64,000 bases of DNA from Marimonas arenosa (lineage in GTDB: Bacteria > Pseudomonadota > Alphaproteobacteria > Rhodobacterales > Rhodobacteraceae). Shown piece after piece: positions 1 through 9,095 of this stretch (positions are counted from its first letter, which is position 1; each line of letters begins with the position of its first letter). A model generated the notes under the pieces. The model had not been told where the DNA came from. It worked only from the letters and a program-made list of their open reading frames with translations, and did not search any database. The position numbers were made by a program, and so were the translations under genes. Location of the stretch: the NCBI RefSeq assembly GCF_030848945.1, contig NZ_JANHAX010000004.1, positions 216,001 through 280,000 of the forward strand, written 5' to 3'.

Positions 1-1
1 G

Positions 2-1183
2 ATCGGCAACCGCTATCCGCACCAGGTGTCGGGAGGGCAGTTGCAAAGGTGCATGACCGCGCTGGCACTGTGCCCGGAACCGGACATGGTGGTGTTCGAC
101 GAACCCACCACGGCGCTGGACGTGACGACCCAGATCGACGTGCTGATGGCGATCAAGGAGGCGATCCGCGATACCGGCGTGGCGGCGCTCTATATCACCC
201 ATGACCTGGCGGTGGTGGCGCAGGTTTCCGACGACATCATGGTGCTGAAGATGGGCGACATGGTGGAGTATGGCCCCGTCCAGCAGATCATCGAAGCGCC
301 GCAGGAGGACTATACCCGCGCGCTGGTGTCGGTCCGGTCGATCGACCACAAGGAAAAACCGCCGACCCCGGAGCCGGTGCTGAAGGTCGAGAATATCAAG
401 GCGCGCTACAAGGGCACCAAGTTCGACGTGCTGAGCGATGTCAGCGTCGAGCTGCACCCGGGCCAGACCCTGGCCGTGGTCGGCGAAAGCGGTTCCGGCA
501 AGTCGACGCTGGCGCGGGTGATCACCGGGTTGTTGCCGCCGCGCGAAGGACGGATCGAATTTGCCGGGCGGACGCTGTCGCCGGATCTGCCCAGCCGTTC
601 GAAGGAGGACCTGCGCGAGCTGCAGATGATCTATCAGATGGCAGATGTGGCGATGAACCCGCGGCAGACGGTGGGCACGATCATTGGCCGGCCGCTGGAA
701 TTCTATTTCGGTCTGAAGGGCGCGGAACGGCGCAAGCGGGTGATCGAGCTTCTCGACGAGATCGAGATGGGGGTCGAGTTCATCGATCGCTATCCGGCGG
801 AATTGTCGGGCGGGCAGAAGCAGCGGGTCTGCATCGCCCGGGCGCTGGCGGCGAAACCGAAAATGATCATCTGCGACGAGGTCACGAGCGCGCTCGATCC
901 GCTGGTGGCGGACGGCATTCTGAAACTGCTGCTGAACCTGCAAAAAATAGAGGATGTCGCCTATTTATTCATCACCCATGACCTGGCGACGGTGAAGGCG
1001 ATCGCGGATTCCATTGCCGTGATGTACCAGGGCCGGGTCGTGCGCTACGGCTCGAAAAGTGAGGTGCTGAGCCCACCGTTCGACGACTACACCGACCTGC
1101 TGCTGAGCTCGGTTCCGGAGATGAAACTGGGCTGGCTGGAAGAGGTGATCGCGAGCCGTAAAATGGAGAGCGCCGGAAACTGA
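2..1183 (+). CDS. Peptide/nickel-type ABC transporter ATPase with two fused ATP-binding domains (5' end outside the window)
   Basis: The reading frame is open at the left edge, so the N-terminus and first Walker A are missing. What remains is the end of a first nucleotide-binding domain (signature VSGGQLQR at 26-49, Walker B ending VVFDEPTTALD, then ITHDLA) and a complete second one: Walker A GESGSGKST at 482-508, signature LSGGQKQR at 803-826, Walker B IICDEVTSALD and THDLA. Tandem DppD/DppF-like ATPases in one chain are typical of GsiA/oligopeptide importers; the cytoplasmic protein would energise uptake of peptides or similar solutes. The permeases and binding protein presumably lie upstream, outside the window. 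A porin gene and a secreted hydrolase gene follow on the same strand after 54 bp, suggesting a joint uptake module. Family is sure, substrate is not. Confidence 0.93.
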   Translation: MGNRYPHQVSGGQLQRCMTALALCPEPDMVVFDEPTTALDVTTQIDVLMAIKEAIRDTGVAALYITHDLAVVAQVSDDIMVLKMGDMVEYGPVQQIIEAPQEDYTRALVSVRSIDHKEKPPTPEPVLKVENIKARYKGTKFDVLSDVSVELHPGQTLAVVGESGSGKSTLARVITGLLPPREGRIEFAGRTLSPDLPSRSKEDLRELQMIYQMADVAMNPRQTVGTIIGRPLEFYFGLKGAERRKRVIELLDEIEMGVEFIDRYPAELSGGQKQRVCIARALAAKPKMIICDEVTSALDPLVADGILKLLLNLQKIEDVAYLFITHDLATVKAIADSIAVMYQGRVVRYGSKSEVLSPPFDDYTDLLLSSVPEMKLGWLEEVIASRKMESAGN

Positions 1184-1237
1184 TCCAGACCGGGACTTCT
1201 CGCGTAGTTGTTAGTTTGACTGCAGATCAGAAACGGA

Positions 1238-2671
1238 ATGGTGGGTATCTCGACGCGACTTTTCAGCGCCCTCTGTCTGTGTGCCGTGTTCGGAACACCG
1301 GCGCAATCGCAGGACAGGATGGTGGTGTGGCAGGGCGATGGCCTGACGGTACGGTCGCATTTCCAGGGCGGTATCAACCTGGTGAGCGAAGGCAACCTGT
1401 TCTGGAACTTCGCCGATACAGCCGCGCCGGGATCGGGCTATGACTCGGATACGAACTGGGCCGAGTTCTACATCAAGCCGGGACTGAGTTTCGAGAACTT
1501 GCTGGATGGCGGCGACGTATTCTATGGCAAGCTGTCGGGGGTGGTGTCTTACACAATGGGCACCGATGCCTATGCCGCCGGCGACACCGGGCGGGCGACG
1601 CTGGAAGAGGCCTATCTGGGGTATCGCACGACATCGGCGAACGGGACACGGTTCGATTTCTCGCTCGGTCCACGCGAGCTGAAGCTCGGCACCGGGATGC
1701 TGATCGCCAACGGCGGATCGAGCGGGTTCGAGCGCGGGGCACTGAAATTCGGGCCGCGCAAGGCGTGGGAGATGGCGGCGATTGCCAAGCTGTCGCAGGG
1801 CGGGTTCACCGGGACCATGTTCTATATCGACCCGAACGAAAACCCGTCGAGCGACAATGACAACCGACTGGCCGGCCTTGACCTGCGCTTTGACGGCGCA
1901 GGCGGCGGATATCAGGGCCTGACCTTTGTGAAGGTTCTGAAATCCGGATCGCCCTATGTGCAGGCCGCCGCGGGCGGTATCGGCGCGCCGACGATCCTGC
2001 CGGGCGCGCGCGAGGGCACCAATGCACTGAGCTACTACGGCCGCACCGGCAAGCTGGGCGGCGGGTTCGAGAATGCGTTCTTCGCGCTCGACATGGCGTA
2101 TCAATGGAACGACCGGGTCAACCTCAGGGCTTGGGCCGGGCGGGTGCAAGCGGGCTATACTTTCACCGATCTGCCGTGGTCGCCGACCTTGAGCTATGGT
2201 TTCCAGACCTTTTCGGGTGACGATCCCAATACCGCGCGGCTGGAACGGTTCGACCCGCTCTACTACGAGGGCTCGCCCAGTTCCTGGGCGACGGGATCGA
2301 AATCGTCGATGGTGTTCATCAATTCCAACGTGAAAGCCCATAACCTGACGCTGCGGCTGAAACCGTCGCCGAAGGACACGATCACCTTCCGCTATGCCCA
2401 TATCCGCGCCAACGAGCTTCTGAGCCCGATTCAGTTCGGGCAAGGCACCCGGGTGGTGCTGGCGAACGGGGTACCTTTGGTGATTTCGGGCGTGACGGGC
2501 GCGCATCTTGCGGATGATTTCTTTCTCGAATACAGCCGCATCATCAACCGCAACACGTTTCTGACGGCGGGCGTGAGCCTGTCGAAACCCGGCACCGGGA
2601 TCACCGGGGCCGTTGGCGGAAGCGTGCCAAACTGGACGGGAGGATTTGTGAATGTCGTTTTCAATTTCTAA
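1238..2671 (+). CDS. Outer-membrane beta-barrel protein, alginate-export/porin-like
   Basis: A 477-residue protein with a signal peptide (about residues 1-25, ending near PAQSQ), no later hydrophobic helix, alternating beta-strand-like sequence rich in Gly/Tyr/Phe, and a C-terminal Phe (NVVFNF), as in outer-membrane barrels recognised by BamA. The GYTF...YGFQTFSGDDP...ERFDPLYYEG region resembles the alginate-export porin family. It probably lets a specific solute through the outer membrane. The ATG has only a weak purine-rich site. Its last 20 bp overlap the next gene (start at 2652), implying translational coupling with the secreted serine hydrolase, and the ABC ATPase lies just upstream. 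The substrate is unknown; alginate itself need not be the ligand. Confidence 0.75.
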   Translation: MVGISTRLFSALCLCAVFGTPAQSQDRMVVWQGDGLTVRSHFQGGINLVSEGNLFWNFADTAAPGSGYDSDTNWAEFYIKPGLSFENLLDGGDVFYGKLSGVVSYTMGTDAYAAGDTGRATLEEAYLGYRTTSANGTRFDFSLGPRELKLGTGMLIANGGSSGFERGALKFGPRKAWEMAAIAKLSQGGFTGTMFYIDPNENPSSDNDNRLAGLDLRFDGAGGGYQGLTFVKVLKSGSPYVQAAAGGIGAPTILPGAREGTNALSYYGRTGKLGGGFENAFFALDMAYQWNDRVNLRAWAGRVQAGYTFTDLPWSPTLSYGFQTFSGDDPNTARLERFDPLYYEGSPSSWATGSKSSMVFINSNVKAHNLTLRLKPSPKDTITFRYAHIRANELLSPIQFGQGTRVVLANGVPLVISGVTGAHLADDFFLEYSRIINRNTFLTAGVSLSKPGTGITGAVGGSVPNWTGGFVNVVFNF

Positions 2672-3989
2672 GGCGACCGCGTTGGCGGCCGGGTTCGTTG
2701 CCGTGCTGGCCTTGCCAGGCGGTGCGATGGCGCAGGGCAAGCCGCTGTCGGCGGCCGAGTCCGATCCGACGGTTCTGGGCTGGATGGAAGGGTTTCCACC
2801 GCCGGCCGACAAGCTGATCACGCAGCCGGATTCGAACTATTTCAGCTTTCCGAAGCTGCGCTGGTCGGTCTGCCACCTGCGCGAGTTCCTACCCACCGAG
2901 GAAATCAGCCGCGGCCTCGGCGCGCCGGTTGCGCTGGACTATCCGACGCCCGCCGAATTCGCCCAAATGGCGCGCGAGATCGATGCTCTGACCTTCATGC
3001 CCATCGGCGGCACCGAGCCGATGACCTGGGAAGACTCGCTTTACGCCAACTACACCGACGGCATGCTGATCCTGCACAAGGGGCAGGTTGTCTATGAACG
3101 CTACTTTGGCTGTCTCGAAGAGGACGGCAAGCACGCCATCATGTCGATGACGAAGTCGATCACCGGCCTTCTGGGCGAGATCCTGGTGGCCGATGGGGTG
3201 CTGGATGACAGCCTGCTGGTGCGCGACGTGATCCCAGAGATCGGCGAGAGCGCCTTTGCCAGCGCCACGGTGCGGCAGGTGATGGATATGACCACGGGGG
3301 TTCAGTATTCCGAGAACTACTCGGACCCCAATGCCGATATCTGGGTCTATTCCCGCGCCGCCAGCCCGCTGCCCAAGCCCGAGGGTTATGACGGGCCCGA
3401 CGGATACTGGGAATACTTGCAGCAGGTCAAGCCCGAGGGCAATCATGGCGACGCCTTCCACTACAAGACGATCAATTCCGACATGCTGGGCTGGATGATC
3501 AGCCGGGTGACCGGCAAGGCGGTGACCGAGCTCGCCTCGGAACGGCTGTGGCGGCCGATGGGCGCCGAGCAGGACGCCTATCAGACGGTCGATGGCAAGG
3601 GTGTGCCTTTTGCCGGCGGAGGTGTGACCGCGGGGTTGCGTGACCTGGGGCGGCTGGGGATGCTGATGCTGAACGGCGGCGAGATCAACGGCGAGCGGCT
3701 TTTCCCGCAAGCGGTGGTCGAGAAGATCGCGGCAGGCGGCGATCCGTCGAAATTCCACGGCTTCGCGACTATTCCGAACGGCAGCTACACGAGCCAGTGG
3801 TGGGTGTTCCACAACGACAACGGCGCCTATGCCGCGCGCGGCGTGCATGGGCAGACGATCTATGTCGATCCGACGGCCGAGATGGTTCTGGTGCGGCTGG
3901 CCTCGTTCCCGCGGGCACAGAACGGTTTCATCGATCCGACCTCGCTGCCGGCCTATCAGGCGGTGGCCGATTACCTGATGTCGAAGTGA
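2652..3989 (+). CDS. Secreted serine hydrolase, beta-lactamase class C / 6-aminohexanoate-dimer-hydrolase-like
   Basis: A 445-residue protein with a cleavable signal peptide (about 1-27, ending GGAMA-QG). It carries the Ser-x-x-Lys motif SMTK (Ser165, Lys168), a YKTINSD segment (Tyr271) at the place of the Tyr-x-Asn element, and a late GVHGQ segment at the place of the KTG/HxG box. These mark the penicillin-binding/class C beta-lactamase fold; the family contains esterases, amidases and NylB-type amide-oligomer hydrolases as well as beta-lactamases. It should act in the periplasm on an ester or amide. The overlap with the porin gene and the nearby peptide-type ABC ATPase suggest processing of an imported compound rather than drug resistance. 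Confidence 0.85.
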   Translation: MSFSISKATALAAGFVAVLALPGGAMAQGKPLSAAESDPTVLGWMEGFPPPADKLITQPDSNYFSFPKLRWSVCHLREFLPTEEISRGLGAPVALDYPTPAEFAQMAREIDALTFMPIGGTEPMTWEDSLYANYTDGMLILHKGQVVYERYFGCLEEDGKHAIMSMTKSITGLLGEILVADGVLDDSLLVRDVIPEIGESAFASATVRQVMDMTTGVQYSENYSDPNADIWVYSRAASPLPKPEGYDGPDGYWEYLQQVKPEGNHGDAFHYKTINSDMLGWMISRVTGKAVTELASERLWRPMGAEQDAYQTVDGKGVPFAGGGVTAGLRDLGRLGMLMLNGGEINGERLFPQAVVEKIAAGGDPSKFHGFATIPNGSYTSQWWVFHNDNGAYAARGVHGQTIYVDPTAEMVLVRLASFPRAQNGFIDPTSLPAYQAVADYLMSK

Positions 3990-4325
3990 AGGCGGCTGGG
4001 TCCAGCGAAAGCAATCCGTGAGGGGGACGCCGTAAGCACCCATCGCGGGTTCCCGTATCGCGGTGGACAAGGCGGTATTCGGGAGGATCCGTAGAGGCAT
4101 CACCGTGACGAGAACGCGGATGGCGAAACCGGTCTATCCTGACGCCTGTGTCGTACTCGCGGCGAAGGGTGTTCTGCGGCATTTATGTCCCGCACCGGAC
4201 GGTGGTTTGCGTTGCGGCGGTTGGGCCGAGACTTGATCTGCCGCAAGGTCAGCGGCCGCGCGTCATGTATTTTGCACATGCAGCATGATAGGATTATGCT
4301 GCAGCATGACATGAGGCGGTGACCG
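3990..4325 (+). other. Intergenic region without a gene
   Basis: These 336 bp separate the hydrolase gene from the acyl-CoA-synthetase/GNAT gene. No open frame here has a convincing start or protein-like composition. The only clear structure is the TGCAGCAT repeat cluster close to the downstream start, listed separately. Promoters for the 4326-7950 operon should lie here. Confidence 0.6.
4279..4309 (+). promoter_or_regulatory. Inverted plus direct repeat upstream of the Pat-like/deacetylase operon (likely operator)
   Basis: TGCAGCAT at 4279-4286 and ATGCTGCA at 4296-4303 form a perfect 8-bp inverted repeat with a 9-bp spacer. TGCAGCATGA also recurs as a direct repeat at 4279-4288 and 4300-4309, 21 bp apart, i.e. 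two helical turns. The cluster ends 16 bp before the ATG at 4326, just before the GAGG ribosome-binding site, so a bound regulator would block transcription or initiation. The regulator is not evident in the window. Confidence 0.55.
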
Positions 4326-7007
4326 ATGTTCCAACGTCCCCTTGAAGCCCTGTTCAATCCCACTGGTATTGCGGTGTTCGGCGCCAGTGAATCGCCGACC
4401 AGCGTTGGGTCGAAAGTCCACGCCAACCTGGTGGACGGAACGTTCGAGGGACCGGTGGTGCCGGTCAATCCGAAATATGACAGCGTGCGCGGGCAGGTCT
4501 GCTACGACAAGATCGCCGAGGTGCCTGAAAAGATTGACCTGGCCGTGATTGCGACGCCGGCGAAGACCATCCCCGGCATTATCAAGGAACTGGGCGCGGC
4601 CGGGGTGGGCGCGGCGATCGTGCTGTCGGCAGGGTTCCGCGAGGCCGGCGAGGACGGCAAGGCGCTCGAGGCGAAGTTGGTCGAGGCGGCGCGCAAGGCG
4701 GGCGTGCGCTTCCTGGGGCCGAACTGCGTCGGTCTGGTGCGGCCCTGGTGGGGCATGAATGCGACCTTTCTCAATTCCGACACCCCGCCCGGGCGGTTGG
4801 CGATTGTGTCGCAGTCCGGCGCCTTGTGTTCGGCGATTTCCGATTATGCCGGCCCGCATCACCTGGGGTTTTCGGCGGTTGTGTCGCTGGGCAATTCGAC
4901 CAACGTGGATTTCGGCGACGTGCTGCAATTTCTTGCGACCGACCCGAAAACCGATTCAATCCTGCTCTATGTCGAGGGGATCAACAACGCGCCGACCTTC
5001 CTGAGCGCGCTGCGGATCGCGGCGCGGTCGAAGCCGGTGATCGTGTTGAAATCGGGTCGGCATGTGCAGAGTTCGAAAGCGGCCAATACCCATACCGGGG
5101 CGCTGATTGGGTCGGACGCGGTGTTCGACGCGGCCCTGTCGCGGTCGGGCGCGGTGCGGGCCAATACCTTCGGACAGCTGTTCGCCGCCGCGGAAATCCT
5201 GTCGGCGAACAAACGCACCGGGGGCAAGCGGCTGGGGATCGTGACCAACGGCGGTGGCGCCGGGGTGCTGGCGGCCGACCGGGCCGGTGATCTGGGTCTC
5301 GACGTGGCCGATATTTCCGACAAGACGCGGGCGGCGCTCGACGCGATTCTGCCGCCCTACTGGAGCCGGGGCAATCCGGTGGATATCCTGGGCGATGCCT
5401 CGGCCGAGGCCTATGGCACGGCGGTGAAAGCCTGCTTCGAGGACAAGGGGCTTGACGGGGTGCTAGTGATGCTGACGCCGCAGGCGATGACCGATGCCAG
5501 TGCGGTGGCCGAGGCGGTGGTTGCGGCGGTACCAAAACGCGGGCGCAAGCCCGTGCTGGCCTGTTGGATGGGCGAGACATCGGTAGCGGCAGGTCGACGG
5601 TATCTGAGCGAGAACGGCATTCCCGATTTCCACACCCCCGAGCGCGCCGTCGAGGCGTTTTCCTACCTGGCGCAGCATTTCCGGCACCAGCGGCTGGCGC
5701 TGGAAGTGCCGGGGCCGATGACCGATGTCACCGAGCCCGACCTGGTGGGGGCACGGATGATCATCGACACCGCGCTGCGCGAGGGCCGCGGGATGCTCAA
5801 CGATATCGAGAGCAAGGCGGTACTGCGGGCGTTCCGGATCCCCACCAACATGACCATCGAAGCCGACAGCGCCGGCGATGCGCTGGTGGCGGCGGAGACG
5901 GTCGGTTTTCCGGTCGCGATGAAAATCCTGAGCCCGCAGATCAGCCACAAATCCGACGTCGGCGGAGTGATGTTGGGGCTGATGAACGCGGCTGACGTGA
6001 TGCAGGCCTATCGCGAGATCACCGAGCGGGCCAAGGCGCTGCGGCCCGAGGCGGTGATCGAGGGCGTGACGGTCGAGCAGATGGCGCAGGTTGACGACGC
6101 CCGCGAGCTGGTGGTGGGCGCGAGCCGCGACCCGGTGTTCGGGCCGGTGATCATGTTCGGCGCCGGCGGCACGATGGTGGAGATTTTGCGCGATAACGCG
6201 GTGGCGCTGCCGCCCCTGAACGCGGTGCTGGCGAACCGGCTGATCGACCGGACCAAGGTGGCGCGGCTGCTCGATGCCTTCCGTGATCGCCACGCGGTCA
6301 AGCGCGAAGCGGTGGTCGAGGTGCTGCTGAGGGTCTCGGACATGATCTGCGAACTGCCCGAGATCACCGAGCTTGACCTCAACCCGCTGTTCGCCGGACC
6401 CGAGGGCGTGTTGTGTGTCGACGCGCGGATCGCGATCAAGCGGCCGCCGAGCAAGGACGGGCCGTATGATCACATGGCGATCCGGCCCTATCCGCGGCAC
6501 CTGGTGCGCGAGGATCACCTCAGCGACGGGCGGCTGCTGACGATTCGGCCGATCCGGCCCGAGGATGCCGAAAGCGAAGCCGGTTTCGTGCGAGACCTGT
6601 CGCCGCAGGCCAAGCGGTTCCGGTTCATGGGCACGATCAATGAATTGAGTCCGGAGATGCTGGCGCGGTTCACCCAGATCGACTATCGCGCCGAAATGGC
6701 ACTGGTGGCGCTGGTGGGTGAAGAGGGGGCGCAGGAGCAGATCGGGGTGGCGCGTTATGCCATCAATCCCGATCGGCGGAGCTGTGAGTTCGCCATCGTG
6801 GTCAGCGACAAGGTCCAGCACCAGGGCATCGGCACGCGGCTGATGAAGGCACTGATGGAGGCCGCGCGCGACCACGGATTGGCGGTGATCGAAGGCACGG
6901 TGCTGAAAGAGAACGGGCCGATGCTGCACCTGATGGAAGAGTTGGGCTTCACCATCGAGCGGGCGCCGGAGGATCCCGAGATCATGGCAGTGCATCGCGA
7001 ACTGTAA
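4326..7007 (+). CDS. Acyl-CoA synthetase (NDP-forming)-GNAT fusion, Pat/YfiQ-like protein acyltransferase or acetate-CoA ligase
   Basis: An 893-residue protein close to the roughly 890 residues of Pat/PatZ lysine acetyltransferases. Order: CoA-binding Rossmann domain (start to about 140), succinyl-CoA-synthetase-like domains (to about 460, with His256 in NTHTGAL, the place of the phosphohistidine in ADP-forming acetyl-CoA synthetases), ATP-grasp domain (about 490-700) and a C-terminal GNAT domain (about 730-893) with the acetyl-CoA motif QHQGIGTRL. Such fusions either make acyl-CoA or acylate lysines of metabolic enzymes such as acetyl-CoA synthetase. The retained His leaves ligase activity possible. 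A GAGG site precedes the ATG. The deacetylase gene begins 25 bp downstream, supporting a role in reversible protein acylation. Architecture sure; activity inferred. Confidence 0.88.
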   Translation: MFQRPLEALFNPTGIAVFGASESPTSVGSKVHANLVDGTFEGPVVPVNPKYDSVRGQVCYDKIAEVPEKIDLAVIATPAKTIPGIIKELGAAGVGAAIVLSAGFREAGEDGKALEAKLVEAARKAGVRFLGPNCVGLVRPWWGMNATFLNSDTPPGRLAIVSQSGALCSAISDYAGPHHLGFSAVVSLGNSTNVDFGDVLQFLATDPKTDSILLYVEGINNAPTFLSALRIAARSKPVIVLKSGRHVQSSKAANTHTGALIGSDAVFDAALSRSGAVRANTFGQLFAAAEILSANKRTGGKRLGIVTNGGGAGVLAADRAGDLGLDVADISDKTRAALDAILPPYWSRGNPVDILGDASAEAYGTAVKACFEDKGLDGVLVMLTPQAMTDASAVAEAVVAAVPKRGRKPVLACWMGETSVAAGRRYLSENGIPDFHTPERAVEAFSYLAQHFRHQRLALEVPGPMTDVTEPDLVGARMIIDTALREGRGMLNDIESKAVLRAFRIPTNMTIEADSAGDALVAAETVGFPVAMKILSPQISHKSDVGGVMLGLMNAADVMQAYREITERAKALRPEAVIEGVTVEQMAQVDDARELVVGASRDPVFGPVIMFGAGGTMVEILRDNAVALPPLNAVLANRLIDRTKVARLLDAFRDRHAVKREAVVEVLLRVSDMICELPEITELDLNPLFAGPEGVLCVDARIAIKRPPSKDGPYDHMAIRPYPRHLVREDHLSDGRLLTIRPIRPEDAESEAGFVRDLSPQAKRFRFMGTINELSPEMLARFTQIDYRAEMALVALVGEEGAQEQIGVARYAINPDRRSCEFAIVVSDKVQHQGIGTRLMKALMEAARDHGLAVIEGTVLKENGPMLHLMEELGFTIERAPEDPEIMAVHREL

Positions 7008-7032
7008 TGCCGCGGTGGCGGGAGGAGACGAC

Positions 7033-7950
7033 ATGCTGGCCTATATCACCCATGCCGAGTGCCATGCGCACGACACCGGTTCGTTACATCCCGACCAGCC
7101 CGAGCGGCTGTCGGCGATCGACAACCAGCTGATCATGTCGGGTCTCGATTTCGTGGTCCGCTATCACGACGCACCGCTGGTCGAGCGGGCGCAGCTGGAA
7201 CGTGTGCATGACAAGGCGTATCTCGACCGGATCTACGCGGTGGATGCCTCGGCTGGGCCGGTCGAGATCGACGGCGATACAGTGATGTCGCCGGGCACGC
7301 TGCGGGCTGCCGAGCGCGCGGCGGGGGCTGGGGTTCTCGCGGTCGACCTGGTGATGGCGGGCGAGGCGCATGCGGTCTTCTGCGCGGTAAGGCCGCCGGG
7401 GCATCATGCCGAACGCGGCCAGGCCATGGGATTCTGCCTGTTCGACAACATCGCGGTGGCGGCGGCGCATGCGCTGGAGGCGCACGGGCTGTCGCGCGTC
7501 GCGATCGTCGATTTCGACGTGCATCACGGCAATGGCACAGAGGACATCTTCAAAGCAGACCCGCGGGTGCTGTTCTGTTCCTCTTTCCAGCACCCGTTCT
7601 ATCCCTTTACCGGCCACGAAAAGGAAACCGCGAACCTGGTCGACGTGCCGCTGAGCGCGGGGGCCGGGGGCGATGAATTCCGCGAGGCGGTACGCGAGCA
7701 CTGGCTGCCGGCGCTGGAGGCGTTCAAACCGGAATTCCTGTTCATCTCGGCCGGGTTCGACGCCCATGTTGCCGACGACATGTCGCATCTGCGGCTGACT
7801 GACAATGATTACCGCTGGGTCACGGAACGACTGGTCGAGGTGGCGAAGACCCATGCCGGCGGACGCATCGTGTCGATGCTTGAGGGCGGATACGAACCGG
7901 CGGCGCTGGCGCGCAGCGTGGTGGCGCACATCAATGTGTTGATCGGATAA
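7033..7950 (+). CDS. Class II histone-deacetylase-family protein (AcuC/amidohydrolase-like)
   Basis: A 305-residue zinc-dependent deacetylase of the arginase/HDAC fold. Visible active-site elements are RPPGHHA (His124-His125), DFDVHHGNG (zinc ligands Asp162 and His164) and SAGFDAH (third ligand Asp243). I start it at the ATG at 7033 behind GGGAGGAG, rather than at an in-frame GTG 18 bp earlier that would lie on top of that site. It is 25 bp behind the acyl-CoA-synthetase/GNAT gene and surely cotranscribed. Family members remove acetyl groups from lysines, acetylpolyamines or other amides; the neighbour favours protein deacylation, as in Bacillus acuA-acuC, but polyamine deacetylation cannot be excluded. 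Confidence 0.93.
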   Translation: MLAYITHAECHAHDTGSLHPDQPERLSAIDNQLIMSGLDFVVRYHDAPLVERAQLERVHDKAYLDRIYAVDASAGPVEIDGDTVMSPGTLRAAERAAGAGVLAVDLVMAGEAHAVFCAVRPPGHHAERGQAMGFCLFDNIAVAAAHALEAHGLSRVAIVDFDVHHGNGTEDIFKADPRVLFCSSFQHPFYPFTGHEKETANLVDVPLSAGAGGDEFREAVREHWLPALEAFKPEFLFISAGFDAHVADDMSHLRLTDNDYRWVTERLVEVAKTHAGGRIVSMLEGGYEPAALARSVVAHINVLIG

Positions 7951-8096
7951 ACGGCCGGCGGGTCTGCGGGTGTCCCACCCGTTGCGTCAGCTTTTTGCCC
8001 TTGGGGTTGCCAAGCGAGGCAAAAGGCATCGGGATGAGGGCGTTGGCGTGCAACTTGACCTTGCAGCCGGGCCGGGCTTCCGAAAGATTGGGCGGA

Positions 8097-8984
8097 ATGA
8101 CGGACGTGATGAAAATTGCCTTCGGCAGCATCGTTGTCGGTGTCCTGGTGCTGGCGCTGAAGGCGCTGGCCTGGTGGATGACCGGCTCGATCGCGCTGAT
8201 GTCGGATGCGATGGAAAGCATCGTCAACGTGGCCACCGCAGTGGCGGCGCTGATCGCCATCCGGGTGGCGGCGCTGCCGGCCGACCACAACCACCCGTTC
8301 GGCCACCACAAGGCCGAGTTCATGAGCGCGGTGCTTGAAGGTGTGCTGATCATCATCGCGGCGCTGTTCATCCTGCGCGAGGCGGTGCAGGGGTTCCTGG
8401 TGCCGAAGGTGCTCGACGCGCCGCTGGAGGGGCTGGCGGTCAACGTGCTGGCCAATTTGTTGAATGGGATCTGGTGCTGGGTGCTGATCCGGCGCGGGCG
8501 GGCGTTGCGCTCGCCGGCACTGGTGGCCGATGGCAAGCACCTGCTGAGCGACGTGGTGTCCTCGGTCGGGGTGACCACGGGGGTGCTGCTGGCGATCGTG
8601 ACCGGTTGGGCGGTGCTCGACCCGGCGCTGGCGGCGCTGGTGGCGGTGAACATCCTGTGGTCGGGCTGGAAAGTGGTGACAGCCTCGCTGAGCGGGCTGA
8701 TGGACGAGGCGGTGCCGGAAGGGGAGCTGGAGTTGATCCGGACCATAATCGCCGAGGCCGCCGAGGGGGCGATAGAGGCGCATGACCTGAAAACTCGGCA
8801 AGCAGGCCAGGCGACCTTCATCGAGTTCCACCTCGTGGTGGACGGGCAGGCGACGGTCACGCAGGCGCATGACATCTGCGACCGGATCGAAAAGGCGCTG
8901 AAAGCGCAGGTGCCGGATGCGCGGATCACCATTCATGTCGAACCCGACGACAAGGCCAAGCATTCGGGGGTGCTGGTACTATGA
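8097..8984 (+). CDS. Cation diffusion facilitator (CDF) family metal exporter
   Basis: A 295-residue inner-membrane protein with about six hydrophobic helices in the first 200 residues and a hydrophilic C-terminal domain. CDF hallmarks are GSIALMSDAMESIVN (helix II, metal-binding Asp), the Asp/His-rich DHNHPFGHHKAE loop, and the LVADGKHLLSDVVSS site in helix V. It exports Zn2+, Fe2+ or similar ions in exchange for protons. Earlier in-frame ATGs exist (7995, 8037), but the residues they add are unlike the family, which normally begins just before the first helix; I prefer 8097. The gene appears monocistronic. Confidence 0.9.
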   Translation: MTDVMKIAFGSIVVGVLVLALKALAWWMTGSIALMSDAMESIVNVATAVAALIAIRVAALPADHNHPFGHHKAEFMSAVLEGVLIIIAALFILREAVQGFLVPKVLDAPLEGLAVNVLANLLNGIWCWVLIRRGRALRSPALVADGKHLLSDVVSSVGVTTGVLLAIVTGWAVLDPALAALVAVNILWSGWKVVTASLSGLMDEAVPEGELELIRTIIAEAAEGAIEAHDLKTRQAGQATFIEFHLVVDGQATVTQAHDICDRIEKALKAQVPDARITIHVEPDDKAKHSGVLVL

Positions 8985-9095
8985 GTCGGGTTTGCGGGTC
9001 GGGGGTTTCACCGGTCGCACCCGGCGGCGCGCAAGTCTGCTCGGCAGAGCGAAGCCGCCCTCGGTCGGTCTCGGTCTAGAGACTGTCGACGCGGC

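Noticed and set aside
1211..2821. Long open frame (536 codons) on the minus strand opposite the porin and hydrolase genes
   Set aside because: It is rich in Arg/His/Pro with no domain pattern and lies opposite two clearly coding plus-strand genes; a shadow of high-GC codon bias.
2652..3989. Antibiotic-resistance beta-lactamase
   Set aside because: The SMTK motif fits class C-like folds, but sequence layout and context fit the esterase/amide-hydrolase branch; resistance is not supported.
5463..7034. 523-codon minus-strand frame opposite the Pat-like gene
   Set aside because: His/Arg/Gln-rich without any family motif; the plus-strand gene explains the region completely.
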